The notes beneath the pieces were generated by a model. The model did not search any database, was not told where the DNA came from, and saw only the letters and a list, made by a program, of their open reading frames with translations. A stretch of DNA of 64,000 bases from Anderseniella sp039978075. GTDB lineage: Bacteria; Pseudomonadota; Alphaproteobacteria; Rhizobiales; Aestuariivirgaceae. Positions 23,731 to 31,995 of this stretch are shown here, one piece after another. How positions within the stretch are numbered: position 1 is the first letter of the stretch; each line of letters begins with the position of its first letter. The stretch spans positions 434,001 to 498,000 of the forward strand of contig JBDWCA010000011.1 of the NCBI GenBank assembly GCA_039978075.1. The letters are read 5' to 3'. A program made the translations under genes and the position numbers.

Positions 23731-24693
23731 GTGTATCCAGGCACTATGGATCTTTTGAGCGACATCCTTTCCCGAATGCAACTTGCCGGCACCTTGTACT
23801 TCCGGACTTCATTCACCTCGCCCTGGAGCATTGCGGTGCCGTCGTTTGAAAACGTGGCACGGTTTCACTTTGCCCATCGTGGCCGCTGCTTTGTCAGGGT
23901 AAGCGGGGCAGACGAACCGGTTCAGTTGGAGCAGGGCGACCTGATCATCATCATGCGCGGCGCCGGGCACACGCTGTTTTGCGATCCGCGCACCGAAAAC
24001 CAGGCCGTCCAGCTGGACCGTGTTGTCCAGGAGTCCGGATTCACCGGCAGCGGTACACTTGTCTACGGGGAACTGGGGACAGATCAGGAGACCCAGCTTG
24101 TTTGCGGGCATTTTGCATTTGAGAAGAACGCCCGTCATCCCCTGCTGGACGCGCTGCCTGACTATATCCATGTCCGAAATTACGGTAGTGCGGCGGGCAC
24201 CTGGATGGAGAACACACTTCGGGTTATTGGCGCAGAGGCGGGGAACGGGAGAATGGGAAGCGACATGATTGCGCTGAAGTTGTCCGAGATCGTGTTTGCC
24301 CAGGCGCTGCGTACCTATCTCGCATCCAGCGGCGCAGACAAGCCTGTGCTTGCCGGTTTTGCCGATCCCGCGATTGCCAGGGCGCTTGAAGCCATTCACA
24401 AGGACCCGTCACATGGCTGGTCGCTCGAAACTCTGGCCAAAACTGCCGGTCTGTCACGAACGGCGTTTGCCGGCCGCTTTACAGCGACCATGTCCAATAC
24501 TCCGATGGGCTATGTTACCCAGTGGCGCATGCAGATCGCCCGCCAGAGGCTGGCAGAATCCCGATTGTCCATCATCGATATTGCAGAAGAGGCGGGCTAT
24601 CAGTCGGAAGCTGCGTTCGGGCGGGTGTTCAAAAAGCAACTGGGCGTGGCGCCAGCCAGCTACCGGCGTCAGGTCAGGCAACTGTCAGTGTGA
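23731..24693 (+). CDS. AraC-family transcriptional regulator
   Basis: 320 residues from a GTG with AGAGGA five bases upstream; an ATG at 23746 is the alternative. The N-terminal half is a cupin-type sensor (FHFAHRGRCFVRVSG, LEQGDLIIIMRGAGH). The C-terminal 100 residues are two helix-turn-helix motifs (WSLETLAKTAGLSRTAFAGRF and IDIAEEAGYQSEAAFGRVFKK). The AraC family with a Cupin_6 sensor often controls adjacent stress or catabolic genes. Its position facing the DUF4142-cupredoxin unit makes that the likely target. Confidence 0.88.
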   Translation: MYPGTMDLLSDILSRMQLAGTLYFRTSFTSPWSIAVPSFENVARFHFAHRGRCFVRVSGADEPVQLEQGDLIIIMRGAGHTLFCDPRTENQAVQLDRVVQESGFTGSGTLVYGELGTDQETQLVCGHFAFEKNARHPLLDALPDYIHVRNYGSAAGTWMENTLRVIGAEAGNGRMGSDMIALKLSEIVFAQALRTYLASSGADKPVLAGFADPAIARALEAIHKDPSHGWSLETLAKTAGLSRTAFAGRFTATMSNTPMGYVTQWRMQIARQRLAESRLSIIDIAEEAGYQSEAAFGRVFKKQLGVAPASYRRQVRQLSV

Positions 24694-24775
24694 CCAAGCG
24701 TCCATTGGCGCAGCAGGCACGTTCCTGTATCTCTCGGCGTATTGACAATATTCACCCCGGACTGATCGGTCTCTC

Positions 24776-25351
24776 ATGTTGCTGTTTTTCGCTGTTGTGC
24801 TGTTCGCCGTCATTCATCTCATTCCGGCGTTTCCGCCCCTCAAGGCCCGTCTGAAGGACAGGCTCGGCAAAGCCTACGGCATGTTGTTTGCCGTGGGCTC
24901 GATCGTGTCGCTGGTGCTTATAGTGCTTGGCTGGCAGACGGCGGACCGGATTCAGGTCTATGACCCGCCCACCTGGGGGTTCCGGGCCAATCTCGCTTTG
25001 AGTTTCGTCGCATTCCTGTTGATTGGCGTATTTCTGTTTCGCGGCAAGGCCCGTCAGTTCCTGCGCCTGCCATTGGCCATGGCGGTGGTGTTGTGGGCAT
25101 CCGGTCACCTGCTGGCCAATGGTGACCAGGCAAGCATCATTCTGTTTGGCGGGCTCCTGGCTTATGGTGCAACTCATCTTGCTGCCGGTTTCGCGCAGGG
25201 GTTCAGGCCGTCTCCGGAAGTCCGCCAGGGGCATGACGTCATTGCGCTGTTCGTGGGTGTGGCGCTGTACGGTGTCATGATTCAGATGCATCAGCATGTT
25301 ATTGGTGTTGCTCTTTTTTCCATTCAGGACATGGCAATCTTTGCCAAGTGA
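24776..25351 (+). CDS. NnrU family membrane protein, copy 2
   Basis: 191 residues, mostly hydrophobic, with the family landmarks FAVIHLIPAFPPLK, LPLAMAVVLWASGHLLANG and a final QMHQHVIGVALF. It is clearly diverged from copy 1 at 22138 but has the same layout, so the cluster contains two NnrU-type proteins flanking cupredoxin, DUF4142 and AraC genes. The MOSC gene begins inside its last codons, suggesting cotranscription. Confidence 0.8.
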   Translation: MLLFFAVVLFAVIHLIPAFPPLKARLKDRLGKAYGMLFAVGSIVSLVLIVLGWQTADRIQVYDPPTWGFRANLALSFVAFLLIGVFLFRGKARQFLRLPLAMAVVLWASGHLLANGDQASIILFGGLLAYGATHLAAGFAQGFRPSPEVRQGHDVIALFVGVALYGVMIQMHQHVIGVALFSIQDMAIFAK

Positions 25352-25835
25352 AGCGAACACCACCGGTCACCTGATCGGCATCGCGCGCCGGGCCGCTCGG
25401 CTTGAGCCGATGCAGGAAATACAATCCGGCAAGGTGACCATTGCCTGTGGCCTCGAAGGCGATCACAAGGGCGCAAAATTTCCAAACCGGCAAATTACCG
25501 TTCTTGCAATCGAAGCGTGGCGCGAGGCCGCACGAGACGCCGGTAAGCCGGACCTGACATGGACTGCTCGCCGGGCGAACCTTTTGGTCGAAGATGTGCA
25601 TCTGCCGCGCGCTGCGGGCGGCGTATTGCGCATAGGAGAGGTGCTGCTGGAGGTCACCAGTCAGACAGTACCGTGCAGACGGATGGACGATGCATTGACC
25701 GGCCTGCGAAAGGCGCTGCATCCTGACTGGCGTGGAGGGATCACCTGCCGTGTGCTGGAAGGCGGTCAGGTGACGCTGGGCGACCCGGTCGAAGTTCTGG
25801 TCTCACCGCCGCAACGAGTGATAAGATTGCCCTGA
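25341..25835 (+). CDS. MOSC-domain protein
   Basis: The domain is recognised by GLEGDHKGAKFPNRQITVL, then TARRANLLVEDVHLP and VPCRRMDDALTGLRKAL, the signatures of YiiM-like MOSC proteins, which handle sulfur carried on a cysteine or the molybdenum cofactor. The start is uncertain. A TTG at 25341 overlaps the NnrU gene by 11 bases, while an ATG at 25296 would overlap by 56. The likely catalytic cysteine is in TVPCRR. It may help a molybdoenzyme or detoxify N-hydroxylated compounds; this is by family only. Confidence 0.75.
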   Translation: MPSEANTTGHLIGIARRAARLEPMQEIQSGKVTIACGLEGDHKGAKFPNRQITVLAIEAWREAARDAGKPDLTWTARRANLLVEDVHLPRAAGGVLRIGEVLLEVTSQTVPCRRMDDALTGLRKALHPDWRGGITCRVLEGGQVTLGDPVEVLVSPPQRVIRLP

Positions 25836-25871
25836 ATGAAACTGTACATCTACCAAGGAGCCTGATTGCCG

Positions 25872-26690
25872 ATGTCCGTCCAGAAACAGGTCCGCCGTCT
25901 GACCGCCCCTGACATTGCAGGCCGCAAAAACGCAGAACCCGTTGTCTCTTTGACGGCTTATCATGCACATACTGCAGGTATTGCAGACAAATACTGCGAC
26001 TTTCTGCTGGTGGGCGATTCGCTTGGCATGGTGATGCACGGCTTTGAGTCTACAGTGCCGGTGCCGCTTGAGCTGATGATCATGCATGGCAAGGCGGTGG
26101 TGCGCGGATCCGAGCGCGCGCTCGTTGTGGTTGATATGCCGTTTGGCGCGTATGAGGAAAGCCCAGCCGTAGCGTTCCGAAATGCCGCCCGGATCATGAA
26201 GGAGACCGACTGCGGCGCCGTAAAGCTCGAAGGAGGCGCCCACATGGCCGAAACCATCAGTTACCTGGTGCAGCGTGGCATCCCTGTGATGGCCCACATC
26301 GGCCTCACACCGCAGTCCATCAACACCATTGGCGGTTTCAAGACGCAAGGCCGTCAGCGCGACCAGTGGGCTGCAATAGAAGCTGACGCCGGGGCTGTGG
26401 CTGAAGCAGGCGCATTCTGCGTTGTGCTGGAAGCCATGGCAGAACCCTTGGCTGCGCGAATCACCAAATCCATTGCCATCCCGACAATCGGCATTGGCGC
26501 GTCGGCAGCGTGTGACGGACAAATCCTTGTCATGGAAGACATGCTGGGTTTGAGCCCGCGCGTGCCGAAGTTCGTCAAGGAGTTCGGCAAAGTTGGCCGC
26601 GTCATCGAACGCGCAATCAAATTATATTCACAAGAAGTGCGCACCCGGACCTTCCCGGCACCGGAAAACACCTATGACGTAAAGGACTAG
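25872..26690 (+). CDS. panB: Ketopantoate hydroxymethyltransferase
   Basis: 272 residues; transfers a hydroxymethyl group from methylene-tetrahydrofolate to 2-ketoisovalerate in pantothenate and CoA synthesis. Start ATG at 25872; AAGGAG lies 11 bases upstream, and a TTG six bases earlier is an alternative. The metal-binding and substrate landmarks are LLVGDSLGMVMHG, VVDMPFGAYEESP, VKLEGGAHMAE and AHIGLTPQS. panC, its usual partner, is not adjacent. The next gene is a multicopper oxidase 10 bases downstream. Confidence 0.94.
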   Translation: MSVQKQVRRLTAPDIAGRKNAEPVVSLTAYHAHTAGIADKYCDFLLVGDSLGMVMHGFESTVPVPLELMIMHGKAVVRGSERALVVVDMPFGAYEESPAVAFRNAARIMKETDCGAVKLEGGAHMAETISYLVQRGIPVMAHIGLTPQSINTIGGFKTQGRQRDQWAAIEADAGAVAEAGAFCVVLEAMAEPLAARITKSIAIPTIGIGASAACDGQILVMEDMLGLSPRVPKFVKEFGKVGRVIERAIKLYSQEVRTRTFPAPENTYDVKD

Positions 26691-26700
26691 AGCGAAACCC

Positions 26701-28107
26701 ATGCCCTTTAACCGCCGCCAGATGCTCGCCGGAACCGCCGCAGCCTTTACAGTGATTGGCGGCGTGCCGGTGATGCTGCGCGCCAAAGAAGCAGGCGATG
26801 GTTTTACTGAACTGAAAATCCAGAAGGTGCCGCGTGTCATCCTCGAAGGAGGCAAGGAAACCCGATTGTGGACGTACAACGGCATCAATCCCGGTCCTGA
26901 AATCCGTGTCAAACGCCACGACCAGGTGAAAGTTCGCCTCGTCAATGGGCTGGATGAACCCACCATGCTGCACTGGCACGGGATTCGTATTGACAATGCC
27001 ATGGATGGCTCGCCGCTGACGCAGAACCCGGTTCAGCCGGGTGAGGCATTTGAGTATGTCTTTACCGCTCCGGATGCCGGTACATACTGGTATCACCCGC
27101 ATATAGGGTCCGCCAGACAGGTGGAACAAGGCTTGTATGGCGCCCTGATCGTCGAAGAGAAAACACCTCTCGTCGACACGGAAGAACTGACGCTGGTGCT
27201 GGATGACTGGCTGCTGAATGACGACGGCACCATCAACCAGAAGGCTTTTGGCGACATTCGCATGGCGGCTCACGGGGGCAGGCTCGGCAACTGGTTTACC
27301 GTGAACGGCAAATCCCGGCCGCGTCTTGCTGCGCCGGCGGGCAAGCGTTTGCGATTGCGGCTGATCAGTTGCGCCAACGCCCGCGTCATGAACTTGCAGA
27401 TAAAAGGCGCCGAACCCTATGTCGTTGCGCTGGATGGTCAGCCTCTCGGGGCCGCACGGTCGTTGGGAGCGGACCCGCTGCAGCTTGGGCCGGGAGGACG
27501 GGCAGACCTGATGATCAGGCGTGCTTCTGATGAAATTGTTCTGGCAAACTTGAACCGGGCAAATGAACCCCTTGAGGTTGCCTATGTCGATCGCACCGGT
27601 GATCAGGGCGAGGCAGATACCGACGACATGATGGCCTTGCCGGGCAACGGTCTGCCGGCATCCCTGGATATTGCCGGTGTCACACCAAGCGAGCTGGTCA
27701 TGGAAGGCGGCGCCATGGGGGGGCTTGCCGGGGCGAAGCTCCGCGGCCGGGACGTTGACATGCGTGAGCTTGTGCAAAACGGCATGGCATGGGCATTCAA
27801 TGGCGTGGCAGGCATGACCGAAGAGCCGTTTGTCAGCTTGAAAAGAGGCGCCACGGCGGTTTTTGACTTCATCAACAAGACAGCCTGGCCCCATGCCATG
27901 CATTTGCACGGTCACCATGTGTTGCCGCTGACGATTGATGACAGGCCAATTGCTGACCAGGACTGGCGCGACACGGTTGTCATGGCGCCAAATTCAAAGA
28001 TGCGTGTAGCTTTCGTTGCCGATAATCCGGGCAAGTGGATGCTTCACTGCCACATGCTGGAGCACCAGGCAGCCGGCATGATGACGTGGATTAATGTCGA
28101 AATTTGA
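26701..28107 (+). CDS. Tat-exported multicopper oxidase
   Basis: 468 residues. A twin-arginine signal (FNRRQMLAGTAAAF) directs it to the periplasm. Three cupredoxin domains follow. All four copper motifs are intact: HWHG at H91/H93, HPH at H132/H134, HLHGH near H401/H403, and HCHMLEH with H449, C450, H451 and H455, plus axial M460. It belongs to the CopA/CueO/laccase-like group, which oxidises cuprous copper or organic substrates with reduction of oxygen to water. A Met-rich copper-detoxifying insert as in CueO is not obvious, so its substrate is undecided. It closely follows panB but is functionally unrelated. Confidence 0.92.
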   Translation: MPFNRRQMLAGTAAAFTVIGGVPVMLRAKEAGDGFTELKIQKVPRVILEGGKETRLWTYNGINPGPEIRVKRHDQVKVRLVNGLDEPTMLHWHGIRIDNAMDGSPLTQNPVQPGEAFEYVFTAPDAGTYWYHPHIGSARQVEQGLYGALIVEEKTPLVDTEELTLVLDDWLLNDDGTINQKAFGDIRMAAHGGRLGNWFTVNGKSRPRLAAPAGKRLRLRLISCANARVMNLQIKGAEPYVVALDGQPLGAARSLGADPLQLGPGGRADLMIRRASDEIVLANLNRANEPLEVAYVDRTGDQGEADTDDMMALPGNGLPASLDIAGVTPSELVMEGGAMGGLAGAKLRGRDVDMRELVQNGMAWAFNGVAGMTEEPFVSLKRGATAVFDFINKTAWPHAMHLHGHHVLPLTIDDRPIADQDWRDTVVMAPNSKMRVAFVADNPGKWMLHCHMLEHQAAGMMTWINVEI

Positions 28108-28277
28108 CTCCATCAAATGATCCAGTATGGCCGAAACTTGTGCCAGGGTGCGGCACTGCCTATATCGTCATCAACTCAATTTGCCTTGATCGGTTTGAAC
28201 GCCTGCTTTACCCAAGGCGCAACGAAGCGCGGTAAATGAAAAAAAGAACCGCCTTTTCTCAACATGTGGATTGACCG

Positions 28278-28949
28278 ATGAGTGACGATGGACTGTTTCG
28301 TGAGGTGGATGAAGAAGTCCGCCGCGACAAGCTTACCCAGATTTGGGATCGCTTCGGCACGCTGATCCTTGCCGGCTGCGTTGGCATCGTTGTGTTGGTC
28401 GGCGGCTACAAGGGCTGGCAATACTGGCAGGCCCAGCTGGCAGAAAAAGCCGGCATGGAATGGTATAATGCAATTACGCTGTCCGCCGCCGGCAAGAGCG
28501 CCGAGGCGGACGCGGCATTTGATGAGATCACAAAGTCCGGGCACAAGGGTTATTCGGTACTGGCCAAGCTGTCCCAGGCAGCTCGCCTCGGCCAGGACGG
28601 CAAAAGTTCAGACGCTGTAAAGATTTACGATGGCGTCGCATCTGACGTTGCCATCGACCAACCCTTGCGGGACCTGGCGCGGGTGCGTGCGGCTTATCTT
28701 CTGGTAGATTCAGATAGTGTGTCCGACCTTACCTCTCGCTTGTCGGGCCTTGATGGCAGCAATTCTTCCTGGCGTCATGCTGTGCGCGAAATTCTGGCGT
28801 TGGCGCACGTTAGAGCAGGTGATTTCAAAGCAGCCGATGAGCAGCTCAAACTGGTTCTGGCTGATCCGGCGACACCGGCTGCGTTGCGGGCGCGCACTGC
28901 GCTCGTGTCTGCTCAGATCCAGTCGCTGCTGCCGCCAGGCGCCAACTAG
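28278..28949 (+). CDS. YfgM-like TPR membrane protein
   Basis: 223 residues with a short cytoplasmic N-terminus, one membrane segment at about residues 28-48 (LILAGCVGIVVLVGGYKG) and TPR-like helices outside (KGYSVLAKLSQAARLGQDGK, VRAGDFKAADEQLKLVLAD). The family (UPF0070/DUF2133) is linked to periplasmic chaperone handling at the Sec translocon. It is 14 bases before der, the usual neighbour. In gammaproteobacteria bamB lies between the two; here it is absent. Confidence 0.8.
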   Translation: MSDDGLFREVDEEVRRDKLTQIWDRFGTLILAGCVGIVVLVGGYKGWQYWQAQLAEKAGMEWYNAITLSAAGKSAEADAAFDEITKSGHKGYSVLAKLSQAARLGQDGKSSDAVKIYDGVASDVAIDQPLRDLARVRAAYLLVDSDSVSDLTSRLSGLDGSNSSWRHAVREILALAHVRAGDFKAADEQLKLVLADPATPAALRARTALVSAQIQSLLPPGAN

Positions 28950-28963
28950 AAAGTTCTGACCCC

Positions 28964-30421
28964 ATGGCCTCCCAGATGGCTCAGGCCAGTCGGCTTCCCA
29001 CACTTGCGATTGTCGGAAGGCCGAATGTTGGCAAATCAACACTGTTCAACAGATTGACCGGCAAGCGTCTGGCGCTGGTCGATGATCGCTCCGGTGTGAC
29101 CCGCGACCGGCGCGAGGGTGATGCCAGTATTGGCGGCCTGAAATTTCGCATCGTTGATACTGCAGGCCTGGAAGACGCCGGGCCGGAGACGTTGGCACGG
29201 CGTATGACCGAACAGAGCCGTGAGGCCATACAGCAGGCTGATGTCTGTCTGTTCATGATTGACGGCAGGGCCGGTGTCACGCCGTCGGATGAGCATTTTG
29301 CTGAACTGGTCCGCAAGACAGGCAAACCGGTTATTGTTGCAGCCAACAAGGCGGAAGGCGGCAAGGGCGAAACTGGCCGCCTGGAGAGCTATTCGCTGGG
29401 ACTGGGTGATCCGGTCGCGATTTCGGCGGAGCATGGCGAAGGTCTCGGCGATCTGCATGACGCGCTGGAAGAAGCCTTCAGATTACATGGCCCTGTTGTC
29501 GAAGACGCAGATGGCGATGATGACGCCGACAGTTTCGACGATGTTATCGCTTTTGACCCCGATGATGAGACAGCTGGTGACGGATTGAGCCCTGACAGGC
29601 CTTTGAGGCTTGCAATTGTCGGCAGGCCCAACGCCGGAAAATCCACCCTGATCAACCGATTGGTGGGTGAAGAACGTATGCTCACCGGCCCGGAAGCCGG
29701 TATTACCAGGGACGCGATTGGTCTCGACTGGGAGTGGAACGGACAGCGCGTTAAATTGTGGGATACCGCAGGCATGCGCAAAAAGGCGCGTGTCAACGAT
29801 AAGCTGGAAAAGATGTCCGTGTCCGATGGACTGCGCGCCATCAAGTTTGCCGAGGTCGTTGTGTTGCTGATTGATGCGACCCAACCACTGGAAAAACAGG
29901 ATCTGCAGCTGGCTTCGCTGATGGCGCGCGAGGGCAGGGCGATGGTGCTTGCAATCAACAAGTGGGACCTGGTTGAGGAAAAAGACGCGCTTCGCCGTGA
30001 CATTGAGCTTGAGGTCACGCGGCTTCTGCCCCAGGTCTCCGGCATTGCTGTTGTTACATTCTCGGGCCTGAGCGGTCGCGGTGTTCACAAGCTGATGCCC
30101 GCAGTCATGGAAACCTACAAGCTGTGGAACATGCGGATACCGACCAACAAGCTCAATGGCTGGCTGGAAGAGCAGATTCAGCGGCATCCGCCACCGGCAC
30201 CGGGCGGTCGGCGCATCCGGTTGCGTTACATTACTCAGGTGAACGCCCGCCCACCGACGTTCGTGGCGTTCTGCTCCAATGCATCAAACATGCCGGAAAG
30301 CTACAACCGCTATCTGATCAACGGATTGCGTGAAGATTTCGGCCTGTGGGGTGTGCCCGTCCGGATCAACCTGCGCGAGGGCAAGAACCCTTACGCACAC
30401 AAGGCGAAGAAACAGCGATAA
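28964..30421 (+). CDS. der: Ribosome-assembly GTPase Der
   Basis: 485 residues with two tandem GTPase domains and a C-terminal KH-like domain. P-loops are GRPNVGKST near residue 18 and GRPNAGKST near residue 216. Each domain has DTAG (IVDTAGLED; LWDTAGMRK), and guanine-specificity motifs are seen (NKAE; NKWD). Required for 50S subunit maturation. An acidic linker rich in Asp (DADGDDDADSFDD) separates the domains. The C-terminus ends KNPYAHKAKKQR. Confidence 0.95.
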   Translation: MASQMAQASRLPTLAIVGRPNVGKSTLFNRLTGKRLALVDDRSGVTRDRREGDASIGGLKFRIVDTAGLEDAGPETLARRMTEQSREAIQQADVCLFMIDGRAGVTPSDEHFAELVRKTGKPVIVAANKAEGGKGETGRLESYSLGLGDPVAISAEHGEGLGDLHDALEEAFRLHGPVVEDADGDDDADSFDDVIAFDPDDETAGDGLSPDRPLRLAIVGRPNAGKSTLINRLVGEERMLTGPEAGITRDAIGLDWEWNGQRVKLWDTAGMRKKARVNDKLEKMSVSDGLRAIKFAEVVVLLIDATQPLEKQDLQLASLMAREGRAMVLAINKWDLVEEKDALRRDIELEVTRLLPQVSGIAVVTFSGLSGRGVHKLMPAVMETYKLWNMRIPTNKLNGWLEEQIQRHPPPAPGGRRIRLRYITQVNARPPTFVAFCSNASNMPESYNRYLINGLREDFGLWGVPVRINLREGKNPYAHKAKKQR

Positions 30422-30436
30422 GCTGTTGTATTGAAT

Positions 30437-31201
30437 CTATTTGTAGCGTGCGCTGACTTCGCCCAGTTCAGCGCAAGTGCTGATGATCTCATCGCCGGGT
30501 TCGACATAGACCAACCCGGTAACGACACCGGTTGTGATCACATCTCCCGCCTTTAACATCAGGCCATGGCTGTTGAGGTAGTTTGCCAGCCACGTTAGCG
30601 CGATATCCGGCCCGCCCAGAGCATTGATACCGGTACCGGTTGTTTCAGGCTGGTCATTCTTGCTGACGCTCAACTCCAGTGCGGCATAGCGGCCTGCTGG
30701 CAACACGTCGTTTACCGGGCCAAGCACGAATGCGTCATTGCATCCGCCATCCGCGATGTTCCACATATTGCCGTCTTCAAGACCGCCCGGCAGCCGCCGA
30801 TTGACCAGTTCAAGTGACAGGTGAACCGACGCGGCTGCGCCGACAACGGCCTCCACTGAATGCTCTGTGGCGCCTGGCGGCAGGTCATAGGCCATGGTGA
30901 AGGCGATTTCGGGTTCAACCAGGCGAATGGCGGACTGGCTCACCGGCACGTCGCCGTCGTTCGCAAATGTGCGCTCTTCATAGATCGGGCCGGGGAAGGG
31001 GCCGTCTGCCCGCAACATGTCCTGGGCCAGTTTGCTGGTGCAGCCGATTTTCCAGCCGTTCTGGCGCCATCCGGTCAGGCTGGTGGCCTCACACTGGAGC
31101 GCAAACGCAAGCGCCTCTGTTTCCGGCGCATCACCTGGATAAGTGTCCAGCTTGCGGCCATGCGTGCGGGCGTCGGCAAGCGTTTGTGCGACGATAGTCA
31201 T
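30437..31201 (-). CDS. 2-keto-4-pentenoate hydratase-like protein
   Basis: 254 residues of the fumarylacetoacetate-hydrolase fold, MhpD type. Visible landmarks are GWKIGCTS, LVEPEIAFTM (metal-binding acidic residues), HLSLELVNRRL, INALGGPDIALTWLANYL and ITTGVVTGLVYVEPGD. These enzymes add water to 2-hydroxypentadienoates in meta-cleavage of aromatics or act as decarboxylases. No other aromatic-degradation gene is adjacent, so the physiological substrate is unknown. It follows the SDR gene by 4 bases and they are probably cotranscribed. der is convergent. Confidence 0.82.
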   Translation of the reverse strand: MTIVAQTLADARTHGRKLDTYPGDAPETEALAFALQCEATSLTGWRQNGWKIGCTSKLAQDMLRADGPFPGPIYEERTFANDGDVPVSQSAIRLVEPEIAFTMAYDLPPGATEHSVEAVVGAAASVHLSLELVNRRLPGGLEDGNMWNIADGGCNDAFVLGPVNDVLPAGRYAALELSVSKNDQPETTGTGINALGGPDIALTWLANYLNSHGLMLKAGDVITTGVVTGLVYVEPGDEIISTCAELGEVSARYK

Positions 31202-31205
31202 TTAT

Positions 31206-31937
31206 TCAACTCCGCTGTTGCAGGACACCGTCCTTGAAATCATGAACGGCACCGTTGCTGGTTGCATCAGGTGAGCATAGCGAAATCATGGCGTCAGCCA
31301 ACTGCTCCGGTGTAGGCAGGCTGGCCTGATCTTCACCAGGCATTGCCTGTCGCCGCATGCGGGTGGCAACGGGGCCGGGGTTCAACAGGTTTGCAGTGGC
31401 GTTTGTTGTTTCAAGTTCTGCAGCCCATGTGCGCACCAGCATATCAAGGGCTGCTTTGGAGACTGCGTAACCACCCCAGTACGCTGTTGCCTTGTGAGCG
31501 GCGCTTGATGTTACAAAGATCGCCCGTCCGGCGTCTGACGCCTTGATCAGTGGTTCCAGTGACCGGATCAACCGGTAGTTGGCCGTCACGTTGATCGCCA
31601 TCAGTTCATCAAAGGTTTCCGGTTTCAAATGCTGCAGTGGTGTCAGTGAACCCAGTATGCCTGCATTGCCAACAAGGATGTCGAGTTTGCCCCAGCGTTC
31701 CGCAATCGGTGTACCCAGCCGGTCGATACCTTCAAAATCCTTGATATCCAGCGGCACCAGCGTGGCGGTTCCGCCGCTGGCCTGGATGTCGTCGTCAAGC
31801 TCTTCAAGCCCCCCGACTGTGCGGGCTGTGGCAATCACGTGGGCCCCTTCGAGTGCAAGTTTCAGGGCTATGGCCCGCCCGATGCCACGTGAGGCGCCTG
31901 TAACAAGCGCAGTGCGCCCAGCCAGTGATTTTGCCAT
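31206..31937 (-). CDS. SDR-family oxidoreductase
   Basis: 243 residues with a classic Rossmann start VTGASRGIGRA, NAGILGS and the catalytic Ser-Tyr-Lys set (FVTSSAAHK, YAVSK). The C-terminal NPGPVATRMRRQAMPGE loop is typical. It is encoded directly after purF in many Hyphomicrobiales, where its substrate is unassigned. The spacing to purF is 58 bases and to the hydratase 4 bases, so the three may share one transcript. Confidence 0.85.
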   Translation of the reverse strand: MAKSLAGRTALVTGASRGIGRAIALKLALEGAHVIATARTVGGLEELDDDIQASGGTATLVPLDIKDFEGIDRLGTPIAERWGKLDILVGNAGILGSLTPLQHLKPETFDELMAINVTANYRLIRSLEPLIKASDAGRAIFVTSSAAHKATAYWGGYAVSKAALDMLVRTWAAELETTNATANLLNPGPVATRMRRQAMPGEDQASLPTPEQLADAMISLCSPDATSNGAVHDFKDGVLQQRS

Positions 31938-31995
31938 CGGTCATTTCCTGAAGTTCAAATGGGATGTGATACCCGTTACGTCCAGTGGGTCCGGA

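Noticed and set aside
26617..27918. 433-codon minus-strand frame over the multicopper oxidase
   Set aside because: The opposite strand carries all four copper motifs; the antisense frame shows no domain and no start signal.
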